From Hormiphora californensis (lineage: Eukaryota; Ctenophora; Tentaculata; Cydippida; Pleurobrachiidae), in NCBI GenBank assembly GCA_020137815.1, contig CM035350.1, positions 1,670,335 to 1,734,334 of the forward strand: a stretch of 64,000 bases of DNA. Direction: 5' to 3'. Shown one piece after another: positions 23,401 through 31,439 of the stretch (positions are counted from its first letter, which is position 1; the number at the start of each line of letters is the position of its first letter). The position numbers and the translations under genes are program-made. Below the pieces are notes generated by a model. It saw only the letters and a program-made list of their open reading frames with translations. It was not told the origin of the DNA and made no database searches.

Positions 23401-26400
23401 TATAAGAGATATATCATGGGTGGAGTTGGATAGTTTTATTTGAAAGAAATGAAAAAATGCTTTGGTTTTGATAATGCTAATCATTAAAACTTCAATTAAA
23501 TGATTTTCCTCTGGGTTAGCTAGTTAATCATTAACCAGTATCGCAGTTATCTTGTCCTCTAACACATGTGCTCATGCCTGCAGACTCCATCATCACAGCG
23601 GATAGTGCCACTAGCACAGGCATTATCACATCCATTGCAGTACTTCATGCAGTAATCCTCGACAAACCAGTCGTAAGCACAGTATCCATATCTGTCATCA
23701 TAGTACTTGCAAGAGGCGTCGCTGAGATCGTTCTCGCACGGCACCTCCGGCTCAGAGCCACCATCGTCCGAGCCCTTGGGGTTGTAGGTGGTAGCGGCAT
23801 CGGACCCAGAGTCCTGTACTCCAGTGGAACTGAGGGCAGGGTAGCTAGAGTAGGAGAACAGCTTGCAGGCACTAGAATATCCCCGGGCGAACTTGACGAA
23901 ACCGTTATCTCCCCAACTGGATCCCCATGAGTTTTTAACCAGGATGTATTTCGAGGTGTAACCCACTCCAGTAACAGCATGGTTCGCACGATACGAGCAT
24001 GTGCTGTCTGACAGGATTCCTCCAGAATAACTCTGGAACCGGGTTGTCGCCTGGAAAGCCATAGAAAGGGATCCCTCAGCCAATGCAGCAATGTTCTGGG
24101 ACTCAGTTGAGCCTGCAGAGGTCGCTTTTGTAATCTTTGCAGCTACAAGACCGTTACTCTTATACGACTTCTTACAGGAACCATCATAGGCTGCGTAGGA
24201 GTAAGAAGAGGTAGGTGCCAGTCGTCCGTATCTAACAGAATATGTGTAACAATCATCGGGCCATCCTCCATTACATCCGTTTCGGCCGCTGTAGACACAG
24301 TCAAGGTACTCCTGCTCGGCGAAGTTTCTCAGCACACCTGTTTTGGTAGCGTACCTCGTCTCCAGACCTCCGACAGCTCCAAAAGTCCAGCAAGATCCAC
24401 AGGAACCCTGGTTTTTCACCGGTGTCACCTTTCCCTCGTTGGTCCAGAGTTTCTCACTGGGAACAGATCCTCGCTTAGCTAGGAGATCTTCGTCAGCACC
24501 CTCATCATTCTCATGTCCGGTAACGTTGAGTCCCAGGTAGGACTCCTTCTCAGCCTCCGCCATCGTGGAGAACATGTTGAGTGCGAAGTGGGCGGTCTCT
24601 CCCTCAACATCATTCTCACTGGCTACGAAGTGGGCGTTCAGTTTGAACAGCCTGAACCTCATTCCTTCCTCGGCAGAGCTAAACTGGAGGTGTTGATCTC
24701 CCTTGAACTTCTTGTATAGCTCCAGGGTCTTGGTGGGACTTTGCAGGATAGCCTTCAGTCCATCGTCCTTGGCATGGGCCAGGGCGATCAGTAGAACAAT
24801 CAGGAACTTCATCTTCAGTCTTCTTCTTCTTCAGTCTTCAGTAGTGGTGGTGTGAGAAGTGGGGTAGTGAAGGGGTTTATATACTGCTCAATTGCCAGTG
24901 CAGGTGTGATTAAGACGAATCTTACCAAGTGCTTCGTCTTGCTAATCCAGCTGTATTGTTTTACTCGTCCACTGTACCATTTTTCTAGTTATTAGCCTTT
25001 GTAGATTTACAATTCCTTTGTTTTTTGTGAGACTTGGTGCTTCTTAACACGTTAGTAAGACACGTGAAACTTGCCAAACAAAAACTACCAAGTGAAAAGT
25101 GGAAGAAAACAAAGGTGCTTCTCAGTACTCGGTAAACTAGACTGGAAATTCTAGAATACCGCACTTATTTTGCGGCAAGAAGTTATGACTTGGGGACCTT
25201 TACATGGACCTTTACATGTATAACTCTTTTCTTTTCTCCAATACGAATCTCACAATCTCATTTCCACTTTCCACCAACCACTTAATTATGTAGTAACCAA
25301 TCTTGTGTAATAGTGGTCCAATGACCGGACCAAAACCACTTAACACATGCGAGGAATCAGACATACCTTTTGTAATCCAGGGGATGGAATAACTCACCTG
25401 CACCCGGAAAATGATTAAATTGCACATATTCACCATTCCCATTAATGAATCATCCTTGTTTCCCTTTTTCTTCTTCTTATTTAACGTACTTTAACCTAAT
25501 AACTCGTATTCCAGACTTGTCTATAAACAACTCTATTTCAGCGTCACTGTATGACGATTGCCTCTGGATCACTGTGGGAGCTATTTAATGTGATGGTGGC
25601 TGTGTCCCTACCCCTCCAAAGCACTCAACCACTCTCAAACTTCAAGACCCAGATTGAGGGACATGAGAACAACCTGCATTGCGTAACCATGGCAGTGGCA
25701 GATATTACAGCTGCAGTTCACACCAACATGGGTAGGTTCCACAACCTCTCACGCGGTAAGAACCGGCGATTCTTGATACACATTTTCTTCTCGATCTCGA
25801 TTCGATCTTTAGGTAATATCGAGAAGAATCGCCGGTTCCTATCACGCGGTGTTATCGTATGTCTATGATTTGTCACTAGTTTCTCTCAATAAGTAGAGTT
25901 CTGAACCTTACCACTGGTGGGAGGGGGTAGTTCCACAGCCTCCCACAGTGTTGAAATATGTCTGGGAGTTAAGCGGTACTGTATTATGTCTGGGAGTTAC
26001 CACCGATTTGTCACTACTATCTCTCTATACACTCCCCCTAATTTCTCCATTTATCAGTTCGAACTACTGGTTCCCACCACGATGCGATAAGGAAGAGTCT
26101 GAGAGAGTTTATGGAGAAGTTATCTGAGAGGATGATGAAGCTGTTGTTAGAGGAGGATAAGGAACTTCAGAAGGAACTGAAGCAGAGAGATAGCATGTTT
26201 GTGCTCCTGGAAAACATGGTACATTTGTTATGTGTGTTTAGTAATTGATTGTTAATTGATTGTTAAATAATTGTTAATTAATTGTTTATCTTGAGTTTAA
26301 AACTTGATTCAGACAACTCCAATTTCCCACCAGGTTCAGAACAGTTCCTACGTGACGTATGACATGTTGGAAAACAACTTCCCCTACACCATGATACGAA

Positions 26401-26462
26401 ATAGTTACAGGGCCTTATACGAGAACAAGAAGAAAAAGAAGACCGTGGAACACGAAATGTAG
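4808..26462 (+). CDS. NCKAP1: NCKAP1 (NAP1/HEM), WAVE regulatory complex subunit, 21 coding exons
   Basis: Exons: 4808-4848, 4939-5035, 5192-5359, 5536-5678, 5793-5881, 6058-6263, 6524-6614, 6806-6933, 8770-8985, 9077-9244, 10893-11249, 11608-11778, 12482-12814, 13180-13329, 13485-13670, 13974-14138, 14354-14485, 14753-14875, 25542-25731, 26058-26218, 26334-26462. Every intron is GT-AG, all phases agree, and the total is 1148 codons including stop, close to vertebrate NCKAP1 (about 1128 aa). Conserved blocks appear in family order: HQKLAEKLIILNERA near the N-terminus, KAIIGFY, RLQAYTSV, PEEHCFIG, WQHTFAPREY, LLGPYGIKYL, IEGHENNLHC and the terminal NNFPYTMIRNSYRALY. NCKAP1 pairs with CYFIP in the WAVE complex and links Rac1 to Arp2/3-driven actin assembly. 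The protein ends in a short basic tail. Introns 8, 10 and 18 carry other genes or transposons; intron 18 is about 10.7 kb and contains an N gap. Confidence 0.93.
6740..6830 (+). other. Duplicated 3' splice site at NCKAP1 exon 8
   Basis: A segment made of the CT-rich tract, CTCTGCAG and the first bases of exon 8 (GGTACCTGGTGTGTCCATCT) occurs twice, giving candidate exon starts at 6755 and 6806, 51 bp apart. The spacing is a multiple of three and the extra stretch is open, so use of the upstream acceptor would add 17 residues (YLVCPSLYTPPPPLSAG). The downstream acceptor gives the protein that best matches the family. Confidence 0.75.
6941..7018 (+). repeat. (ACAA)n microsatellite
   Basis: About 19 perfect tetranucleotide units start just inside intron 8 of NCKAP1, 8 bp after the exon 8 donor. 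Confidence 0.95.
7272..7876 (-). CDS. Secreted discoidin/F5-8-type or fucolectin-like protein, nested in NCKAP1 intron 8
   Basis: Two exons on the strand opposite to NCKAP1, 7876-7647 and 7572-7272, join in phase 2 through a GT-AG intron and encode 176 residues. Residues 1-17 (MLSSVLLFLLCLAVCDG) are a clear signal peptide. The body has the layout of galactose-binding/F5-8 type C-like domains: ESNSVLNGREPQNLFDGD, then a HSEADDSEKWIKI stretch, a KVKIEGR strand, and a C-terminal strand EGNIIMDLAEVEIYGF. The asparagine/aspartate-rich loop after the early strand would fit calcium or sugar binding, but no ligand residues can be confirmed. It is probably secreted, perhaps as an extracellular lectin-like or adhesion protein. 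The start is fixed by the signal peptide. The family assignment rests on motif shape only. Confidence 0.7.
8107..8229. mobile_element. Foldback element in NCKAP1 intron 8
   Basis: The ends GAATAGACTGCATC and GATGCAGTCTATTC are perfect inverted repeats, continued by CT/GA-rich arms. An internal perfect hairpin (CGCTCTCCCA, 4-nt loop, TGGGAGAGCG) lies near the left end. No coding capacity was seen and the boundaries are approximate. Confidence 0.55.
9333..10731. mobile_element. Non-autonomous DNA transposon with TTAA target-site duplication
   Basis: The ends are inverted repeats starting AGGGATACTGACATATTC, continuing with interruptions for roughly 170-190 bp (left 9333-9500, right 10566-10731, including the AAGATATAGGG / CCCTATATCTTGAG pair). 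TTAA lies immediately outside both ends (9329-9332 and 10732-10735). TTAA duplication is the hallmark of piggyBac-superfamily insertion. No transposase frame is present; the centre carries about three diverged direct repeats of 130-170 bp containing CACGTGATTCA and TATCAAAATTAGT. It lies in NCKAP1 intron 10, between intact exons. Confidence 0.8.
10728..10777. repeat. Perfect 50-bp palindrome abutting the TTAA transposon
   Basis: CCCTTTAATGGCCCATCAAG through the centre GTTGCAAC and back forms 25-bp arms with no spacer. The outer CCCTTTAA overlaps the transposon end and its TTAA, so the palindrome may record an aberrant transposition or repair event. Confidence 0.85.
11479..11540 (+). repeat. 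Short tandem repeat (about 22 bp x 3)
   Basis: Units resembling CCCCATTAAATTGATAGT follow each other three times in NCKAP1 intron 11. Confidence 0.7.
12068..12115 (+). repeat. Dispersed repeat fragment (copy 1)
   Basis: The stretch around TGATCTATGTCAG with flanking CAGGAGCT and CGTCTTCA recurs in diverged form near 30,842-30,885, so it belongs to a dispersed repeat family of unknown type. Confidence 0.5.
14908..14996 (+). repeat. (CT)n microsatellite
   Basis: A nearly pure CT run of about 90 bp lies 32 bp downstream of NCKAP1 exon 18, upstream of the receptor-like frame. Confidence 0.95.
15067..15624 (+). pseudogene. Rhodopsin-family 7TM receptor, copy A, 5' two-thirds only
   Basis: The frame gives TM1 (with LPLNL), TM2 (with the conserved Asp in AMDLTVCVSGG), TM3 ending in ART in place of DRY, TM4 and TM5. 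It then runs into unrelated sequence at the NPETST codons and stops at 15636, losing TM6 and TM7. The missing 3' portion lies inverted at about 19,116-19,686, on the far side of a retrotransposon. The DNA matches copy B at 22,293-23,111 with few substitutions, at a level that looks allelic by eye. It lies in NCKAP1 intron 18 on the same strand. Ligand unknown. Either a real rearrangement or misassembled haplotypes could produce this. Confidence 0.75.
15641..18821 (+). mobile_element. Ty3/gypsy-type LTR retrotransposon pol, 5'-truncated and interrupted
   Basis: The start of reverse transcriptase lies at 15641-15766 (GGIVEKSTSP, FCIDFRRLN). A LINE fragment interrupts it, and pol resumes near 16406 (VDPYPLPSLTEIL) and runs open to 18821. 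The long frame 16443-18821 (792 aa) shows RT (1-~140; QLDLASGYW, FTRMPFGL), RNase H (~225-350; TDASDGAVGAVLY, TDHQPL), an H2C2 zinc finger (~430-465) and an integrase core (~475-640; acidic residues in DFADMA, DQGQGF and AEKSVD). The RT catalytic box reads FVDN at residues 87-90, where YxDD is expected, so polymerase activity is doubtful. Gag, protease and the 5' LTR are absent. A polypurine-like AAAAAGGGAG after the stop is followed by a possible 3' LTR. Confidence 0.9.
15768..16404 (+). mobile_element. LINE 3' fragment inserted in the Ty3/gypsy pol
   Basis: It has the typical C-terminal end of CR1/Jockey-type reverse transcriptase proteins: LPYSERLRILQLTTLLERRM, RGDLIETFKI, then VANYWNKIPANV and FQSRLEQYK, with stops and frame changes. 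It ends in a (TTA)n tail at about 16,382-16,403. The Ty3 reading frame is broken at LNQIT before the insert and resumes just after the tail, so this is a nested insertion younger than the host element. Confidence 0.8.
18825..19080 (+). other. Possible 3' LTR of the Ty3/gypsy element
   Basis: This AT-rich stretch follows the polypurine tract and contains a GC-rich alternating CGCGCG segment near 18,864-18,884. It ends where the inverted receptor copy begins. No second LTR is present to confirm the boundaries. Confidence 0.4.
19116..19686 (-). pseudogene. Receptor 3' third (TM6-TM7 and tail), inverted copy beside N gap
   Basis: Minus-strand translation gives VNKRATV, a TM6-like segment NIPLLASLGVSV and TM7 with STINPVIYLFRK (NPxxY motif), almost identical to the end of copy B. 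The stretch from 19,116 to about 19,250 also matches, in reverse, the flank downstream of copy B at 23,250-23,390. The coding part is cut at the gap starting at 19,687. It would complete copy A if it were not inverted. Confidence 0.8.
19687..19786. other. Assembly gap (100 N)
   Basis: One hundred ambiguous bases mark a scaffold join of unknown true length. Confidence 1.
19787..22290 (+). other. Noisy duplicate of the NCKAP1 exon 17-18 region
   Basis: 19,795-20,110 repeats a diverged version of 14,386-14,710 (exon 17 and its downstream intron). 21,550-21,680 repeats exon 18, and 22,150-22,290 repeats the receptor upstream flank. Frames are broken by many small indels and the CT/GA tracts are scrambled. 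The likely explanation is an uncollapsed second haplotype filled with poor sequence. No independent gene is seen here. Confidence 0.65.
22293..23111 (+). CDS. Rhodopsin-family 7TM receptor, copy B
   Basis: The 272-codon frame covers TM2 to TM7: TM2 with AMDLTVCVSG, TM3 with IARTISLCFPF (ART in place of DRY), TM4, TM5, TM6 and TM7 with NSTINPVIYLFRK, which holds the NPxxY motif. The TM1 segment upstream is present but frame-disrupted relative to copy A (small deletions near 22,268-22,292), so this copy's true start is uncertain and the real gene probably starts as in copy A. Class A GPCRs signal through heterotrimeric G proteins at the plasma membrane. No ligand class can be assigned. It is single-exon and nested in NCKAP1 intron 18 on the same strand. 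Confidence 0.8.
   Translation: MYFTTHRRSGLGNTLFILLTAMDLTVCVSGGALLIVEGFSEAQQMGTPAQEFLTFLQHFSVELTTVTTALLSIARTISLCFPFLEIQTRVGLGVLLAFAGYLLTREGIYLAVSWFWWEHLGMLDTVYSYLQLSCLTCVVLTVLVSNGLALGILARKCLNPETSTRDTHYVNKRATVTVLLLSSVFCVFNIPLLASLGVSVTGREPNDLLVGMSFCLAVPLNSTINPVIYLFRKKDMARWLIEGVRCGLLSVAGFCRVAVVRVAVRPTGTQTV
23559..24812 (-). CDS. Papain-family cysteine protease with C-terminal ShKT-like domain, intronless, nested in NCKAP1 intron 18
   Basis: A single 417-codon exon opposite to NCKAP1. Residues 1-14 are a signal peptide, and ~30-95 form an I29-type inhibitor prodomain. The mature C1A domain starts near residue 115 and has the oxyanion Gln and nucleophile Cys in NQGSCGSCWTF, the GCNGG motif, the catalytic His in NHAVTGVGY and the Asn in KNSWGSSWGDNGF, so it should be active in secretory or lysosomal compartments. 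After an acidic linker (~335-355) a six-cysteine block ends in VEDYCMKYCNGC, the ShKT pattern, followed by four more cysteines ending in RCDDGVCRHEHMC. ShKT tails on secreted proteases are common in cnidarians and nematodes. The reading frame is intact and the start is fixed by the signal peptide. Confidence 0.9.
   Translation of the reverse strand: MKFLIVLLIALAHAKDDGLKAILQSPTKTLELYKKFKGDQHLQFSSAEEGMRFRLFKLNAHFVASENDVEGETAHFALNMFSTMAEAEKESYLGLNVTGHENDEGADEDLLAKRGSVPSEKLWTNEGKVTPVKNQGSCGSCWTFGAVGGLETRYATKTGVLRNFAEQEYLDCVYSGRNGCNGGWPDDCYTYSVRYGRLAPTSSYSYAAYDGSCKKSYKSNGLVAAKITKATSAGSTESQNIAALAEGSLSMAFQATTRFQSYSGGILSDSTCSYRANHAVTGVGYTSKYILVKNSWGSSWGDNGFVKFARGYSSACKLFSYSSYPALSSTGVQDSGSDAATTYNPKGSDDGGSEPEVPCENDLSDASCKYYDDRYGYCAYDWFVEDYCMKYCNGCDNACASGTIRCDDGVCRHEHMC
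25758..25842. mobile_element. 85-bp MITE with 8-bp target-site duplication (hAT-like)
   Basis: Arms AACCGGCGATTCTT and AAGAATCGCCGGTT are perfect inverted repeats, with a second inner pair CTTCTCGAT/ATCGAGAAG. The element is flanked by identical octamers CACGCGGT at 25,750-25,757 and 25,843-25,850. Eight-base duplications are typical of hAT transposition. It starts 27 bp after NCKAP1 exon 19. Confidence 0.8.
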
Positions 26463-27381
26463 CGGGGTCCTGCAAAGGACAATATGCTATCATAGCTGAC
26501 TTTGTGAATTTTGTTAAAAGTCGAGAAATTAAGAACAATTACTTTGACTTTTGAGATTTGTATATTTTTTATGTCATTATGACTCACGAGCACTCATGAC
26601 TACACGGTTTCACAGTTTAGCTTTTTGCTAGAAAACCATATCATGATCTTTTCGTATTTTTTTGGAGACGAGAGAGAAAGAATGGCATAGAACTGGCGAA
26701 AGGAACTGTTAGATTGGTTAGTTTTCTGATTATATTGGAAGTAGCCATTTCTAAACATATGTTGGTGGGTTCATTATATGTTCTCTAATCTACTCCACGC
26801 CCACTCTGCTGCTTGAAACTGCTGCAGGTGTTAATCAAGGCCACTGAATTTCTCTCTCTCTCTCTCTCAATCTCTTTTTCTTTCCCTATATCATCCCCAC
26901 ATCATCTCAACTGCTTAATCTTACGCAGTCGCCAGACAGTGATCGAGAGATTTCAGTGGTGATGAAGAAAATATAGAGCTACTGGAAATTATACAAGATA
27001 CGTCAATTATCAGTCTCGCCATCATCCTTCATGACATTGATAATGATATCTAATGGATATATATATATATATTCGAATATTCCTTTTTTTTCGAGAGATA
27101 CTTTTTGAAACGAGAGAATGAAATGTCGTTGATTTCCAATTTCCTTTATGACAATTGTTACATGATTGTTTTCGGTTGTTAAGTGAGGGGTGATTAAATT
27201 ACTTCTACATGCTCACAATTCAAGTAATAGTTTATCATTGTCCATGATAGGGCGAGGGATTGGGTTATTGGTCATGGAATCGATGAAAATGTCACACGAT
27301 GCTCCTTTCCAACTTCAGTGGCATCTTCAATATACTGTCCAAAAACTGGCAGACTGCCCACATTATCCTGATTGAATCTCG
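26463..27381. other. Spacer between NCKAP1 and the RCC1-repeat gene
   Basis: AT-rich sequence holding the NCKAP1 3' UTR, short CT runs near 26,850 and an (AT)n run near 27,057. No gene is recognised. The two genes are convergent across it. Confidence 0.6.
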
Positions 27382-30300
27382 CTAACTCTTGAAAGCCACA
27401 ACAGAGAATTGTCTCCCGGCAAAGACCCGGGCAGGAAACCCGGCCATGTCCTCAGCCCCCGGTACATCAACCTTAACGGGGGTGCTCTCAACTCTGGTTC
27501 GTGTTACGCCATGTCTGTCCTCTCCTGTTACTAGACCCCACGTGTACACGTCACCTGTTGGAAAGAGGGGGCATTGATGTACCTGCAGGTATTACAGCTG
27601 CAGTACCCATTGAGTTCACAATACCCAGTGGGCTCGTGTCATGTTATTTACCATGCCCTAACGCTACCCCGGGGCATGCTCCTAGCAACCCGGCTAGTTC
27701 CTACCTGCATCAGTTAGAGCGAGGCTGTGATCGTATCCAGCTGAGATATCGATAACTGGTGATCCCCCGAAACTATACCCTGCTGAGATGTGTTGAGTAA
27801 GGGGTACGAGAGTTACTCAACATGCTGGTTATGAGGGGTGGTTCAACCACTGCTGCAGTTGAAAATCAAGGATTCATGACGTCACTGCTCGAATATTTTC
27901 TCTCTTGGCAATCAACAAGTTCTCTCAGACAGCCTGTCAGTTCATACGCCAATGCTCTGACAGCAGACAGCTAGTTTACGCTAGTCAGCTAGTCTAGACT
28001 AGTCTCTGAGAAAACCTTTCGATTATGAAACTATGCTCTGAGTGGTCCTTCATAAAACTATCAAAAACCTGAACACCCTAGCCATATTCAACGATGTCAT
28101 GATTAGATGGATCCCGGCCCATCAAGGGTACGATGGAAACGAGATAGCAGACATCCTGGCAAAAAAAGGAGCTCAAGAAATCGAAGAAGTTACTCTCATA
28201 CCAATTCCCAAAGCGGCAGCCTACGCAGCCCTCAGGGAAAAGGTTAAAACCGGACCCATCAAACATACCAAACATATGAACATGATGTGGACCGAAAGAT
28301 ATGAGAGACCTCTTCAAAAACTTAATAGATCAGACCTAAGGATGGCGACTCACCTACTCACAGGGCACTGCCACCTGAACTATCACTTGAAAAAACTAAA
28401 GAAAGTCGAGACCACAACCTGTGCAGCATGTGGGATGGAAGACGAGACAATAAAGCATGTACTCACTGAATGCCCCGCCCTCTGGAAACTCCGACAGGAA
28501 TCCTTTGACAGGCTGGGCCTCAGCATGTACGAAATTAGACACCATCAACCCCTTAGAAAAACGATATCGTTCTATAAGAAGGCGATGGATATACTTCACC
28601 CCCCAGAAACCACCCCTTAAAGGGAGGTTTCCCCTGTGACCTGGTATGGCACCAGCTCCCCAATTCCCATTGGGCCGAAGCAGCTGGCAACATACCAACC
28701 ACTTCACCCAGGACGGGGAACGGGAGCCACATGGCACCCACCCCATACTGGCTAGTGCTTCGCACTAGCCAGCGTCCTCCCAGAAGAAGAAGAAGGTCCT
28801 TCATAACTACTAGTTAAACTAGCTACCTATTAATGTGAAAGTTTTCTTCCCCCACTTGCTTCCAATCCCAAGTTTTCCATTTTCTCCGTCCCCTGTGCTC
28901 AATACTTGACCCGTGGCAGTCAGCAACATGGTCATGTCGTGACCCGGGCTTCCGCCACACTTCGCCTGAAACATTGAACAGATCTAGATTATACACCTGA
29001 ATGGAAATCATTAGTTGTTCTGGAATGTCTGGCGTCACTAATCCGATCAAACAATCTAGAGAGTGTAGAAAGGCTGGCAATTTCTTATCGGCTGCAGCGT
29101 CTATAAGTATATAGTCGAATTTCCTGACATTAGTTTACCAATTTGATAGAATCCGGTAGATCCAGGGGTATAGGTTGGAGAACATCGTCTGAACTGCCAG
29201 TACCAAGTTGACCCCGGGATCCAGACCCACACACAAAGAGCTCTCCATCACTGGATACCAGAGCTGTGTTATCATACCCTGCTGTGACCGATACTATCTC
29301 AGTGAACGGTAGTGTATTGACCACTGTGGGTTCTACCCTTCCCTCTCTATCGCCGTGACCTTGTGGGGAGGAAGATTGGTGAGGTTGTGGTGTAGATTCT
29401 ACACTGTAGAACCACGGGTGACCTAGTGGGGTTCCCGAGCGGTATATACCGACTACCGAGCGGTATACTGTGGCAGTACTGCCACTGATAATACCACGTA
29501 TCCCCGGGGCTTATACAATATACTGTCTTTCTCTCTCTCTCTAGTTGGATACCTGGTGTTGCTACTACAAGTATACCTAGACGGGTGACCGGTCATGACT
29601 CTCTCGAGTCTCGGTAAGTTGGTCATCCATTTGTCTAGTTGACAAATGGGTGACCGAGAGGTAGTAGTGAGTAATAGAGGCTGGTAGTCAGTAGACTACG
29701 AGTCGGAGTGTCAGTAAATACCTAAACATCCGTGATCCCCTTTTCCCCAAGAATAAACCTGCCCCTCATTCGTACACAGCACAGAGTAGCCGTGACCAGC
29801 ACACAGATGACGTACTTTGATTCTGCAACGAAGTTGTGTGGACTAGTGGGAACTCAAATGAAAGAACCAGGAGGCTTGTTGAGTAACAAAAATATCTGGC
29901 TGACCCAATCTGAGAATCAAAACGGGGTCTGTCAGGAGTATTACCCGTTAAGTGAGCTGATGACATGTGGTTTGTCCCGGTGTGTAGTGATATAGGTCCC
30001 CTCATACAGCTAGTTAGGTAGTGCGTTCCACTGCAGCTCATCAGGCTATCTCGGGCAACACTTCCCTGCTGTTTTGTACCACACTCGTTACTAAACAGCT
30101 TTAGACGACTGGGAGGGAGTTAGTGGGGAGGGAGTAGTGGGGAGGGAGTTTTGGGGAAGGGAGTTTTGAAGATGGAGTTTTGGGGAGGGAGAGCCCCCGA
30201 GGGAGAATTGAAAGTTTTCAGTTGTAAATGTCCACATTCCACAAGTACTACTTGAACTTCAATGAGCCACAAGTATAATGCATTGTTGAGTAAGGGGAAC

Positions 30301-30775
30301 CTTGGTCGCGCCAGGTGTCTATGTCACCAAAGGGGAACCCACCCCTTACTCAACAAATAATGCACGCTCTGTGTATGGTACCATATTGTCTCCTAGTCCT
30401 ATAACAGACCTCAATATGGCTTTGGCCACCACGATTAATGCAATAATTCTCTTACTCCCTGCGGCTGCACTGCAGACCGGGGTACTGCTGCACAGTACTG
30501 AGTACTAAAGCTTTTAGCAATAGCATGTTCTAGCATTCTCGTCCAGAGGAGAGACTCACTTGTGCTCTCCTTCTACAACGATCAGAGTCTCCCCAGATAG
30601 GTCCATTAAGTGGCACTTGTAGGGAAGTGGGGGAGGTTCCATAGAGACGGTACTGCGACGTCGGTTGAGGGAGGGTGCTGCCACACTTTCCCTCCTCCCT
30701 CCACATTGAGGGGGTTTGGGGCCAGCAACACTCTGACGCCGACCACCATGAGGGGTACTCGATCCAGGGACTAGC
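27382..30775 (-). CDS. RCC1-repeat protein, 3' seven exons
   Basis: Minus-strand exons in transcription order: 30775-30560, 30469-30350, 29822-29722, 29359-29139, 28965-28827, 27755-27705, 27554-27382 (stop). All are GT-AG with matching phases and give about 340 residues. After a proline/arginine-rich part and a hydrophobic segment (RIIALIVVAKAILRSVIG), at least four RCC1-type blades follow: HLCAGHGYSVLCTNEGQVYSWG, then KGDHGCLGHGDREGR; VTAGYDNTALVSSDGELFVCG; GHDMTMLLTATGQVLSTGDG; ISAGYDHSLALTDAGDVYTWG. RCC1 propellers occur in HERC ligases, RCBTB, NEK8/9 and guanine-exchange proteins; too little is visible to choose. The first exon shown starts in phase 2, so upstream exons exist but were not found. 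Confidence 0.75.
27789..27824. repeat. TTGAGTAAGGGG palindromic repeat, copy 1
   Basis: GTTGAGTAAGGGG is followed within 10 bp by AGTTACTCAAC, forming a short imperfect palindrome. The same arms recur at 30,282-30,357 and 60,917-60,953. Confidence 0.6.
28000..28800 (+). mobile_element. LINE 3' fragment with RNase H domain
   Basis: The open frame 28042-28620 encodes the end of an RNase H domain (WIPAHQGYDGNEIADILAKK) and a C-terminal CCHC-like finger (CAACGMEDETIKHVLTECP), as in RNase H-bearing non-LTR elements of the I/R1 kind. A 3' UTR follows with a perfect hairpin (28,748-28,772) and a (GAA)n-like tail. It is 5'-truncated and sits in the intron between two exons of the opposite-strand RCC1-repeat gene. 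Confidence 0.85.
30282..30357. repeat. TTGAGTAAGGGG palindromic repeat, copy 2, overlapping a splice donor
   Basis: Arms GTTGAGTAAGGGGAACC and GGGGAACCCACCCCTTACTC with AACA lie about 40 bp apart as inverted repeats. The right arm, read on the minus strand, supplies the GAGTAAGG that acts as the donor of the RCC1-gene exon 30469-30350. Confidence 0.6.
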
Positions 30776-30841
30776 CTGGGGAGGGGACAGGGGTGAGGCG
30801 GGGTGATATTTACTGTTATACATGGGATAGAGTACTAAAAT

Positions 30842-30890
30842 CAGGAGCTCTCGGCTGATCTATGTCAGTCGTCTTCAACAGCTGAATCAG
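30842..30890 (+). repeat. Dispersed repeat fragment (copy 2)
   Basis: CTGATCTATGTCAGTCGTC and flanks match the segment near 12,070-12,115 with several differences. Confidence 0.5.
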
Positions 30891-31439
30891 CTGTCTTACC
30901 AGTTCCCAGTCTCAAACTTCATCATGCAACCAGTCATGTAATACATAACTAGGCGACATGGTTATTGGGCAAAGTTGTTATTGAAAGAGTCTTTGATGAG
31001 CTGTCTTGTTGAGTAGAAACAGTTAAAAGAGCTCTCAAGACTGAGAGTGAGAGGAAGTATTTGCCTTGCTTAACCATCTCCTTTGTAAAAAGAACACAAA
31101 AATACACATACGATTGTTTCCGAGTGCTGTGTGAAGGGATGGTGACTCGTCTCCCGCTGTACCACTGAGATAGGGGCGGCTGTCCTATAAAGACCAAATC
31201 AAACATCCGATCACAATCACCCTTCTCAATATGAGATTATATGAAAACAATATATCACAGTTGAGAGATAGAAACTGAAAGCAAGGGTCAGAGTCAGCGC
31301 TATAGTATCGTGAGGAGTTTTCCATCTCCCACTCACCCTCCTTGCTGGGGGGTCCTCTCACAACCTAAGAGAGGATAGGAGACGATACGGATCATAGAGA
31401 ACTCTAGATATAGAGATCGAGATAGAGAGGAGATAGATA

